A stretch of 64,000 nucleotides of DNA from Arthonia radiata (taxonomy: Eukaryota; Ascomycota; Arthoniomycetes; Arthoniales; Arthoniaceae), in assembly GCA_002989075.1 (NCBI GenBank), contig PSQN01000015.1, positions 124,001-188,000 on the forward strand. The letters run 5' to 3'. The notes beneath the pieces are model-generated. The model worked only from the letters and a program-made list of their open reading frames with translations, ran no database searches and was not told where the DNA came from. The first letter of the stretch is position 1. The number at the start of each line of letters is the position of its first letter. Of the stretch, positions 42,957 through 52,636 are shown piece by piece. A program made the position numbers and the translations under genes.

Positions 42957-43695
42957 ATGAACCCCTTCCAGAAGAACAAGGTCGACATGAGCGTAAGCTT
43001 CTGTGCCCCCCCGAAAGTGCGTGTTTTGTGCTAAAGATGCCGTGACTTAGTCCATGACGCCGGAAGAGAAGGCAATCTTCCGTCGATACGGCAAGGTTCC
43101 CAACAGCTCTGACGTGCTTCAGAACAAGCTCAAGGTCGGTCCTCTCAAACTCACTCCACCATCGACACGTCATTCCGATGACTTTGGCTGGCTCTCTCGC
43201 TCCTAGTCTCTACACAGTCCTCAAACTTTCTAGCCATTTTCGCTGACGTCTCCTTAGGACCGCAAGTACTTTGACTCTGGCGACTACGCTCTCTCCAAGG
43301 CGGGCAAGGCCGGGGACGTCGGCGTGACCCAGGTTGGCCGCGAGCATCCTAATCCCGAGACTATCCCACACCTCTCTCCGACTACCTCCAACACGTCCAA
43401 TGGCGTCGATTCTCAAGGTGGCCAGCGCAACAGTATCAGCGCTCCCAGCGGCTCCATCAGCGACGGCGTACGACTCCCACCTGCTCTTCAGCAGATGGGT
43501 TCAATGAAGAGCGGCAGTCCGGTCAAAGAGAACAGCATGATGCACCGCTCGGTCAACGTCGATGATCAGGAGGAGGAGAATGACGAGTCCTCGAGCAAGA
43601 ACGCTACCGGTCTGACCCCGGCTGAGCGCAAGGCCGCCGGTGCTGTCTCTCCGCCTCCACAGCGTGAGGGCATGCCAATCCGTGGTGGCCAGTAA
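42957..43695 (+). CDS. IGO1: IGO1-like endosulfine (PP2A-B55 inhibitor)
   Basis: Exons 42957-42992, 43051-43134 and 43258-43695 (introns 58 and 123 nt, both phase 0) give 185 residues. The endosulfine/ARPP-19 core is RKYFDSGDYALSKAGK, with Ser47 in FDSGDY, the site phosphorylated by Rim15/Greatwall in yeast and animals to turn the protein into a PP2A-B55 inhibitor. It is preceded by MTPEEKAIFRRYGKVPNSSD, also family-typical. The rest is Ser/Pro/Glu-rich and disordered. The role, quiescence and cell-cycle entry control in the cytosol, is known for the family and inferred here. Exon 1 codes only 12 residues. Confidence 0.9.
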
Positions 43696-44498
43696 CACGA
43701 CTGGCAAGCTCAACATCATTGACGTGTACACTACTTGACGAGAGCGACTTTGAGTGAGAAAACATGTACAATGCTCCTGTCAACGAGCCATTACCGGGTG
43801 CTGTACATGACTGTTTGACATTATGGTGACGCAGAAGACGAGTGTGCGACTATCGATGATTAGGAGGAGATTTGCTGTCGAGCTTTTGTCGTAGCTCGAC
43901 GACCTTTACGATGTGACGGCGTTTTTACGGGATCTGGTTCCATACCAACGTATGGCGGCGTTCTCTGATGAGCTTCCATGACTTTTGGCAGTACGAAACT
44001 GGAAGAACGCTCGTACACCACTTCTCACGATCATTTGGATGTACACGTAGGCTTCTGCAGCCTCGTCACGAGTCGCGAATCTGACATCGAGGTGTGACGA
44101 AAGCGCGAGAGCTTTGCACTGTGTATCGAGTCTCAGATAGAGCTACGAGATGCTACCTCCAGCTCTACGTAACGCCAGACAAGCGTCGACCGGCGTTGGT
44201 CTTATGTCATTCCCAACTGCTGCGTGTATGCTTGCTCCTTGAATTCCAACATCCCATTGGGAATCGTTCCATACCGTCGTCCGCCGGTCACCTGTGCAAT
44301 GGGGACGAGGAGTGGCCCGTGCTCCAATGCCCAAAACTAGTCGTGCGGACAGATAACTTCAATTTTTGACACTTTTCACTTCAACCAGTCCACGATCTGG
44401 CTGCACACGTCCTCTCTCGCATCACGACCCTTCGCGCCTCTCCAGCTCCGAGCTCATCTCTTTTGAAGATCCAGCACTTTTGCCACTCCGCCCAAGCA
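43696..44498. other. Intergenic, 803 bp
   Basis: Between IGO1 and GUK1, same strand. No gene or repeat seen. Confidence 0.45.
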
Positions 44499-45104
44499 AT
44501 GGCGCCCACTCCATCCACCGCGAAACTCCTCGAGCGCAAACGCCCCATCATCCTATCCGGACCCTCGGGCGCCGGCAAATCCACACTCATAGCCCGCCTC
44601 ACTGAGACCTTCCCCAATACCTTCGGCTTCTCCATCTCACACACCACCCGCTCTCCACGCGGCGCAGAGAAAAACGGCGTGGAGTACCACTTCGTTCCCA
44701 TCGAAAGCTTCGAGCGCATGATTGCCGACGGCGCCTTCGTCGAGCACGCAAAGTACGGGTCAAACTACTACGGCACGTCCAAAGCCGAGATTCAGCGGAT
44801 ACGACAACAGGGGCATGTGCCGTTGCTTGATATTGAGATGGAGGGGGTGAAGCAGATACATCAGGATGCCGAGCTTGGGGGTATCACGAGATATTGCAGT
44901 GTGCAAGCGCCGAGTGTCGAGGCACTGGAACAGAGATTAAGGGGAAGAGGGACGGACTCAGAGGAGGCGGTGCAGAAGAGGTTGAAGCAGGCGGAGAAAG
45001 AGATGGAGTATTCGAAGCAGGAGGGCAGCTTTGAAAAGATTGTGGTGAATGATGATCGGGATAAGGCTTACAAGGATCTTGAGGGATGGGTGTTGGAGGG
45101 ATGA
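44499..45104 (+). CDS. GUK1: Guanylate kinase
   Basis: Intronless, 201 residues from the ATG at 44499; the frame upstream lacks an ATG. The P-loop is GPSGAGKST (residues 21-29); the GMP-binding region has SHTTRSPRGAEKNGVEYHFV, then FVEHAKYGSNYYGTSKAEI and LLDIEMEGVKQI. The lid RLRGRGTDSEEAVQKRL and the end YSKQEGSFEKIVVNDD are all family-standard. It phosphorylates GMP to GDP with ATP in the cytosol. The stop lies 50 bases from the stop of the hydrolase gene on the other strand. Confidence 0.93.
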   Translation: MAPTPSTAKLLERKRPIILSGPSGAGKSTLIARLTETFPNTFGFSISHTTRSPRGAEKNGVEYHFVPIESFERMIADGAFVEHAKYGSNYYGTSKAEIQRIRQQGHVPLLDIEMEGVKQIHQDAELGGITRYCSVQAPSVEALEQRLRGRGTDSEEAVQKRLKQAEKEMEYSKQEGSFEKIVVNDDRDKAYKDLEGWVLEG

Positions 45105-45154
45105 GAGATTTGTTCCACAACCGGCTACCTTCCGCAGCTCTTTACGATCCGGCT

Positions 45155-45936
45155 TCACAGCCCTACATTACAAGCGTGCGCCTTCCATGCTATCAACACC
45201 GCCTCCGCAGTCTCGTCCGGTGTGCTGACGAACGGACTGTGGCTCGCATTCAACGTCTCAGTTCGCACGTTTACGCCTCTCGCTCTCACCGCCTCTACCA
45301 TCGGAGTTTGCGTCTTCATCGGGATCGCCACATCTTTCGCGCAAAAGATGTAGGTCATTGGAAAGTGCATCCAGGCGGTATGCGTCGCTCCCTGCGTATG
45401 AGCGCTCAGAGGGTGCACAGTCAACTGGTCGGCTAGGCGCCGCGCTTCCTTCGGCTCGATATCGTTGTAGAACGCCTCAACAGCGTTGGTACAGGTCAGG
45501 CTGCCCTCGTCGGCGCTTGCTTCGACGCCGCATCCCGTGGCCTCAATGATCGATACCAAGGATTGTCCGAGTTGAGGTAGGAAAGCGCAAAGGTACACTA
45601 AGCCTACGATTCCGCCAGCCTTGCCCTCTCTCTGGCGTTGGTCGAGGGCAAGATCCGCGGTAAGAGCATTGGTGGTTACGATTCCACCATATGAGTGGCA
45701 GACGACGAGGACACGGTTTCCAGCCGCGACGAGATCGGCGGCTTCATGGTTTATGCAGTCGATGTCGTCTTGGAGGCTGGTCGTAGGCGGTTGAGCGCCA
45801 TTACAGGTCGGCGATCGGGTGCCACTACGGTGAAGTCTCGCTGGAGGGCGTGAAGCAGCTTGCCATAGTGGATCTCGGGGAAGTGCCAGGCGCCGTGGAC
45901 GAAGAGAACGACCGGACGTGGGTTCGTTGGGGCCAT
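45155..45936 (-). CDS. Alpha/beta hydrolase with an apparent one-base frameshift
   Basis: The ATG at 45936 starts MAPTNPRPVVLFVHGAWHFP, with the HGAW oxyanion motif. The frame runs through FTVVAPD and then goes astray near 45808-45815; the rest of the fold continues in another frame: TSLQDDIDCI, the nucleophile elbow VCHSYGG, YLCAFLPQLG, and a final ASHSPFVSTPDE with the catalytic His. About 260 residues if read as one gene. No intron with proper signals fits the gap, so it is either a sequence error or a recent loss. The family resembles small AB-hydrolases acting on esters; substrate unknown. Tail-to-tail with GUK1, divergent from the PABA synthase gene. Confidence 0.7.
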
Positions 45937-46587
45937 GATGCTGCTATCGAAGGAGTGATTGTGCGCGTGGGAGAACGTTGACCTCAGACGTCAACTGGGT
46001 GTAAAGTAAAGTTTGAACGTTGTCGTTGTTCTCGTGCGGCGAGAGGAGGTCCTCCTGGAAGACCGGACAGCCTCTCCATCGCAGACAGCAAAGCTACACT
46101 ATATATACACCGGTGCTCTAAACACGAGCTGACGGGCCGAAAGTTAGGGAATGGCATTCAGCTGTTTTAAGAAGACCGTTTGAGTAAATTTGGCTAGTGT
46201 TGGATATGCATGTAGTAGGTAGCGCAGGGGCCAATCTCATCAAGGCGTTCAGAAGAACGAGCCTCTTGCATAGCATGCATAGCTTCTACAATCTCAGTCC
46301 ACAGAGGTATAATTCAGCAGGCCACAGATCAATACATCTCGTTCCATCTTACAGTACGAATAGGATGACGGTCACTAGCCCCTCGGCGAAACCCATGGCT
46401 TCGAAATTTTCAATCCGGGGTTTCTTTTCACGTCCAAAAGCAAAATTGAGTGCTCCTACGCATGCCCTCGACATCCGGCATATTCATTTGTCTAGCGGCG
46501 TAGCATCTCGCGGATTTGGACGCGCTCTGCGGCCGGCATTCAATTTTAAATGCACGGTAAGGGAGCGATAACGGTTGATGGTAGACA
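45937..46587. other. Divergent intergenic region, hydrolase / PABA synthase, 651 bp
   Basis: Holds the TATA element listed next; otherwise nothing recognised. Confidence 0.45.
46100..46107. promoter_or_regulatory. TATA element
   Basis: TATATATA, 164 bases upstream of the hydrolase start (minus strand) and 480 bases upstream of the PABA synthase start. The palindrome works on either strand; distance favours the hydrolase. Confidence 0.4.
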
Positions 46588-49500
46588 ATGGCCGCAGTTC
46601 TGGCGCTAAACATCCTTATCGTCGACTTCTTGGACTCTTATACTTATAACATCCCAGCCTTCATCCGTAAAGCTTGGAGAGACTCGGTTCATGCGGCGTT
46701 TGACATCCAACCTTATAATGTACTCCATAAGCAAGACGCAGCCTCTGTCGCCAGTCGCTACGACGGCGTGATACTCTCTCCTGGCCCAGGAACTGTAGAT
46801 TCTGTGAACGACCTGGGGCACTTTGTGCCAGCGCTGTTAGATCATCGGCCCCCTGTTCCGGTCTACGGGGTTTGCCTTGGCTTCCAAGCAATATGCAAGC
46901 ACTTCGGTGGCAGCATACGGAGATTGTCGCTGCCTCACCATGGCCTCATCTCAGAGATCAAAGGGCTTGATGGTAGTCATCTTGGAAGGCGCGCGACACG
47001 CTATCATTCTCTTGATGTGCGTCTCTCGGATCAGGCGCGCGAGCAACTAGAGATCCTGGCCGTGGCGAGCAACCATGACGACTCAGGCGCAGAGTGTATC
47101 ATGGAGGTGCGGCATCGCTCGCTTCCATTCTGGGGTGTCCAGTATCATCCTGAGTCTGTCTACTCGTCCAGATGCGAAGCGACGGTGCAGCCGTTCTTGC
47201 AGGCTGTTCATGGGCGAAGATTACGCCCCGACCCTATGCCTGTCCGCGGTGACGAGAGCTCAGAGAGGCCTCTTGTCATTGATGACGCTACACAGCCGCT
47301 GAGGGTCTCAGTAGCCTGGCAAAGTGTCCAGACGGACGTTGATCTACTCACGATGCTGGACGTGGGCCTTCAGAGCACCAAAGACTTCGTTCTTCTGGAC
47401 TCAAGCTCGAAAGGCGAATGGGACGTCCTTGCAGCCGCGGACACCGCGTCATTCTTTCAGTACTCAGTGAGAGATGGTAGCTTCGCTTTCGAGCCGTTAC
47501 AACGTCCAGCTGGGTTTAAGCACGAGGAGCCACAAGTCAGGTGAGTGTCACATCCCTCATCTACCATATTGTACTTTATTCGCCCTCGTACACAGACGAC
47601 TTCCTCGCGTGACTCTGCGCATCGTCTACTTATCTTATAGGAGCTAACAACAGCAGAAAAAAGGCTACTCTTGACGAAGTTTGGACCTTCCTGTCCGAGT
47701 TCTCTTCTCAAAACGAATATGTGGACGGCCCACTGGATGTCCCCTTCTGGGGTGGCTTTGTTGGATGTTTTAGTTATGAAGCAGGTCTGACGCAGCTGGA
47801 CTTGAATGCCTATCCACCAGATCGAGACTTGATTCCCGAATATGGCGATATCCAGCTCATATGGTCCACAGAGTCTTTGGCATACCATAAGGCGACGAAG
47901 ACTCTCTACGCGATATCCCTGCGACAGGACTTTGCATGGATCGGGACTGTGCTAGATCGGGTGAGAACGAAACCGCCGCTTAACTCGCCCATCAATCTCC
48001 AATGGAGAGGACAGTGCAAAGTCGTGCATCCGACTGAGATCCAATACAGATCAAAAATCGGAGTAGCTCAGGAAGAGATCAGAGCAGGAAACTCATATGA
48101 GCTATGCTTAACCGCGTGCTCTAGAACACGGCCATTGAGTTCTTATCCGCAAGGCTCCGCGGTGTCTCAACAAGATGAACCGTCGGCCAAGCAACGCTTT
48201 CAACATCTCCGCGAGAGTAGTCCGGCTGAATTCATGTCCCTAACAAATCTGGGTGGCGTGACGATGCTCTCCGCCAGCCCAGAAGAGTTTCTTTCATACG
48301 ACGCTGAGACGCATACTGCCCGCATGAGGCCAATCAAGGGCACGCATCCGAAGACCGATGAGCATGGCAACACAGTCTCCTTTCAAGCCGCGTTCGAGGC
48401 CCTGCACGAGCCTAAAGTCATCGCAGAGAATCTTATGATTGTTGACCTCGTTCGAAATGACCTGTCGAAGGTGTCTTCAGACGTCACATGTCCACACTTG
48501 ATGCATGTCGAAGATATCGAATCAATGTACCAACTCATCTCGACGATCGAGGCCAAGGTCGACGAAGGCTACACCGCTTGGGATCTAATCAAGCACTCAA
48601 TACCACCAGGTAGCATGACTGGGGCGCCTAAGCGCTGCTCCTGTCAGATACTGCAGTGTCTGGAACGTGAGCCAAGGGGCTTGTACAGTGGCATCACCGG
48701 CTATATCGACGTGAGGGGCAACTGCAAGATGAGCGTTAATATCCGCAATGCAGTCCGATACCCAGGCGAGGACCAGTGGCGCATAGGTGCAGGTGGCGCA
48801 ATCACCACGCTCAGCGATCCTCGTGCGGAGTGGCAGGAGCGTCAACTTAAAGCACGTTCGGTATCGCGCAGCTTCGAGCCCGGCTTTGACGTCCTTGAGA
48901 CCGTGTTATGGGACCCAACAAGAGCCGGGCTCGTGCTTTGGCAGCAACATGTGAAGCGGCTGGCGGGCACACTAAAGCATTTTGGGTTTGACCCATCTTT
49001 CCTTCACGACGAAGTCATGTCTTCGGTAGGAGTGAACGGCCACGACACCTTTCCTAATAGGGCGTTCTCCGACAAGCTCGCAACCTGGATTGAAGCACGC
49101 CTCACAGACGCTCAGAAGAACAGTCCTCAGCGTCTCAGCCTTACAGTCTCTGTGTCAGGCGCGCTCAGCATGGCTGTGGTACCTATCCAAGCGACCCTGT
49201 CTCTGCCGCCAATTTCGGTGCATCTCGACCCCTGTGCGACTTCAGCGCCTCAACTCGAAGACTTCATTTCACACAAAACAACGCGTCGAGAACACTACAC
49301 ATCCGCTCGCAAGCGCGCCGGCGTAGAGGGCAGAAATGAAGTATTGCTCTTTCGACTCGACCCTTCACACCCACCTTCCTCTAGCCTAGTGACACAAGCA
49401 AGAGACGACGATTTGCTGACCGAAGGCTCATATACGAATGTCGCTGTCTTCTCAACGAAGACGGGACAGTGGATCACGCCAGCGTCTGACTGTCTACCCG

Positions 49501-49658
49501 GCATCCTGCGCGCAGAGCTACTGGTCAGAGGCGAGATCATCGAAGGAGAGGTCCGACGTAGAGACATCGCGGAAGGGATGACTATAAAGCTCTTCAACAG
49601 CGTCAGAGGCGTCTTCGAGAGCGTCATAAGTTCCGCAAAACAGGCGCCGAAAACATAG
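46588..49658 (+). CDS. ABZ1: Para-aminobenzoate synthase, three-domain fusion
   Basis: Exons 46588-47540 and 47657-49658 (or 47654; tandem acceptor CAGCAG) give about 984 residues. Domain 1, residues 1-215, is a class I glutamine amidotransferase: GVCLGFQ with Cys96 and VQYHPES with His187/Glu189. Domain 2, about 220-735, is chorismate-binding PabB: ITGYIDVRG, AGGAI and the SIPPGSMTGAPK loop. Domain 3, about 740-984, looks like a class IV aminotransferase (aminodeoxychorismate lyase, PabC): FDVLETVLWD, LLTEGSYTNVAVF and DCLPGILRAELL. Glutamine and chorismate would give aminodeoxychorismate and, if domain 3 works, PABA for folate. In yeast the last step is a separate protein, Abz2. Cytosolic. 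Transcribed away from the hydrolase gene. Confidence 0.88.
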
Positions 49659-49909
49659 CTGCTTTGAGCAAGACTACAATCATTTTAGAGGTCGTTCGTC
49701 AACACTCAGAGCGCTCAAATCAACTATCGACGCATCAGAGAAACAAACACCTCTTCAACAAATCTTACTTGTCTCACGCAGAGGGTTCTCATTCACTTCA
49801 GACTCTGGTCGAGAAGACGCAGAGACAGGGTCGTATCATAAATGTCACAACACAAGACGCTCTTCTAACCCTCATTCGCAGTTTCCCCACTACGTAACGC
49901 TCACTCCGC

Positions 49910-50152
49910 TCACGTGCCACCTTCCTCCTCCCTCTTCTTCCTCTCCTTCCTCTCGTCTCTCTCCTTCTTCGATTTCGGCAGCACCACGCCCCCTTTGCTC
50001 TGCACCATTCCGAGCGCCCGTGCGTCACGCTTCTGCTCATCCTTCCTCTCCGCAGTTTTAGCATCTAATTTTCACTGCTTTTCCGCGAGCTTTTTCTTCT
50101 CCTCTGTGCCCGAATAGCTCCTCTCCCACCAGTGGAGCTTGGCCTTGGGCAT
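49910..50152 (-). pseudogene. Small basic protein gene interrupted by in-frame TGA
   Basis: From the ATG at 50152-50150 the frame encodes MPKAKLHWWERSYSGTEEKK and on to AEKQ, 26 residues, then a TGA at 50074-50072, then 53 further codons (KLDAKTAERKDEQKRDARAL onward, ending REEEGGT) in the same frame before the real stop. The gene at 51253-51420 encodes a matching protein (MPNARLHFWEKDW...AEKQNKQDAE) with Asn in place of the stop. So this is a paralogue with one nonsense codon; the downstream frame is intact and keeps the Lys/Glu-rich character. It may be a young pseudogene, a readthrough gene or a base error. No suitable splice signals remove the TGA. Function of the family unknown to me. 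Confidence 0.6.
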
Positions 50153-51252
50153 GTTGGACGCGGTGGTACGATCTAAGGCGCAAGCGCGACACCATGGTAG
50201 ACTGGGATTGTGGCGCGGTCGATGTGGGCTTTGGTGGGTGATGATGCGTGGAAAAGTGTTGATATTGCTGCAGAAAACGGGCGTCGGCGTTCGCTCAACA
50301 GAGTTAAATAGCCCTTCGCGCATTCGCGGAGGCCACGCAGCACCTCACACGCCGGGGAAGTCGGACGGCGTGGCCGCACTCACACTCGTCTCATGAAACC
50401 ACGGTACCACTGTCCTCAATGTATCGGTCAGCGATCGCAATACTCAAGGCAGATACAGATCCCAGCGGATCACTGCGCCCTCAATGATGCCTTTTATCTA
50501 AGTGAATAAGCCCCCTTCACCTACATCATCGAAACACACATTGTACTATTGTCCATAATAGGCTAGGCCGCCGGCCAACCAAGCTTTCGTAGGTTTAAGC
50601 TTTTGAGCTCAATATACGCCTCGCTAAAGGCCTCTTTTAGCTTTCTTGGGAGACCACCGAAGACCACGAAAGCGGGGCGGAACGGCCCCTGACAGCCGAT
50701 TTTGATATCGACCTTTCCGATCCAGTAACAGGTAGTGGAGAGGTCTAGCTCTTGGGGCGAAGAGGAAACGTTCACTTCGAAAACTGTTTCAATACCTTCA
50801 ATCACCGCCAGGTTCAGACCACGATGCCCAATCTCAGGACTACGTATGGTACATCGCCAACGCGAAGCGTGGTCATGAAGTAAGTGTTGGTCAAAGGGTG
50901 GCGGGAATTGCTGATCACGAGTCACACGTTCTTCTACCTATGTTGTTCTCGAAAGCCCAGCATATCACGTGTGTAGATAAGTGCGTCCAGACCTAGCCGA
51001 ATGTATACTCCTGTCCGGACAGGCCAGTCGCTCTCAGGAATTACGCGGATGACGTCTAGCTACTTGCAATATGCACCAGCGGCCGGGTTATATCACGAGC
51101 ATACAAACCCTCAAGTTACTGGGTTGTCAAGTTGGAAATGCCACAGCGTGCTCTCGACACAGCAATGACCCTTCGGACCGAAAATGTCAATCTGCAACTC
51201 TTGCTACTGTACATCTGCCAGACGATCATGCCGCGCCCACTCCGCTTTGCCT
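50153..51252. other. Spacer between the small paralogues, 1.1 kb
   Basis: Contains only the coding-like fragment at 50563-50925. Confidence 0.4.
50563..50925 (-). other. Coding-like open frame without ATG
   Basis: 120 codons ending at 50563, no ATG in frame. The translation looks protein-like (IEGIETVFEVNVSSS, CYWIGKVDIKIG, EAYIELKSLNLRKLGW) but I know no family. It could be the last exon of a gene whose first exon I cannot find, or a gene remnant. An ATG about 40 bases upstream (ATGCTGGGCTTTCG) is in another frame and would need a very short intron. Confidence 0.3.
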
Positions 51253-51420
51253 CTACTTCTTCTTGGGCCGGACTTGGCCTCCTTTTCCAAGGGCCAGCTG
51301 ATTTGCCCGCGCCTGACGCTTGTCCTCGGCATCCTGCTTGTTCTGCTTCTCGGCCCGTTTCTCCCTATTCGCCTTCGCGGACCAGTCTTTCTCCCAAAAG
51401 TGAAGTCTGGCGTTGGGCAT
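51253..51420 (-). CDS. Small basic Lys/Arg/Glu-rich protein, intact paralogue
   Basis: 55 residues from the ATG at 51420-51418, ending GKGGQVRPKKK. The first dozen residues (MPNARLHFWEKD) match the interrupted gene at 49910-50152 position by position (K/N, K/R, W/F, R/K changes), and AEKQxK is shared in the middle; both then have a GMVQSKGG / ALGKGGQV Gly-containing motif near the end. Highly charged and probably helical or disordered, perhaps nuclear or nucleic-acid binding by composition only. Tandem duplicates 1.1 kb apart on the same strand. Confidence 0.65.
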   Translation of the reverse strand: MPNARLHFWEKDWSAKANREKRAEKQNKQDAEDKRQARANQLALGKGGQVRPKKK

Positions 51421-52636
51421 TGCGGGTGTGATGTACCGACTGAGTTGGTGTGAGTTGTGGGTGCGTCGTCCAAACTCGAGTAAATCTGTGTAATCCAATC
51501 GACGGTCAAGTAGTCGGCCAGGGTGCAGGAAAACAGGAAGAGATGGGATTGCTGAAGAACGTACAAAGAATAGAGACTTGTCATGCTCTTAAGTAATCCG
51601 TCACCATCTTAAGCGGACGAGGTGGCCGTCGCAACACCGCGACTCTCTGACGGACAGCGTGGCATCCTAGCTCGCTTTGCTGATCTCAGGTGTAAAGTGA
51701 AACCACACGCGCCGGCTCGAGTGATCGTCAGAACGTCACGCGCACAGTAAACCCACATGCGCCAGCGTCAATCATCCCCAACATCAGTCAAACCTGTCAA
51801 TCGTAAGCTATGCGAAGCGCGACCCTCACACAGAGTACGAGCACCAACGCAACAGCCTCCCCGCCATCCGATGCGAGCGGGCGGAACGCGTTGAAGAATT
51901 CCGAGGAGCGAAACTGATGCGAGGGTCAGCCAATGTCATCTACAGAACGCGGCGGACTCTACGCCAACATCAAAGCTCTAGACATGGTGCGCGCCGTGGA
52001 AGGGAGTGTGCAACGATGCAAGCACGGCATAACGGCATTGGCCCGTCGCAGGGACGAGTGCAGACGTAGCGGCCCGAGAGACAAATCAGCAGGGTGGTCC
52101 GTTGTCGGTCGTGTTTCAACAGATAACAAGAAATTCTGGGCACTGCAGTCGACCGCTTTGCTCATGCATATTCACTACAGGGGCTGACAGGGGCGGAGAA
52201 GATTGGAAGACTCGGATTCTCACTGAAATAGTCAGCTTCAGATGGTTAGAAATCTCATCCAACTATGTGGAGTCTCGAAGGTTGAATGCTTTTCCCGGTT
52301 TGCGACGCAGCTCAATTATGGTGTCGATAAGGTTGTCGTTGGCTACAGGCGAGTGCAGTCGAATGTGTGCACGGAAATTGATTGATAGAGGCTAGTCACG
52401 AGACTTCGGGAGGAATGGGAAAGGTACGCGAGAATGGATGCGGAGGGCGCAAGCTGTGAAAGTGCCACGGAGGATGATGTAGGAAACCACTCTGCTCTGC
52501 TGAGTACACACAGCGACAGAAAACGTTCGAGACGTGCTTTAGAGCAGTTTATAGGATTGCTGAAAGGTGTGAACAATTACAAGTCTACCTCAAGTTTTGC
52601 GCCTGTGATGCAGAATATACACTGACCAACCCTGGT
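51421..52636. other. Gene-poor stretch, 1.2 kb
   Basis: Upstream of the small paralogue and 3' of the porin gene. Short ORFs only, none recognisable. Confidence 0.45.
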
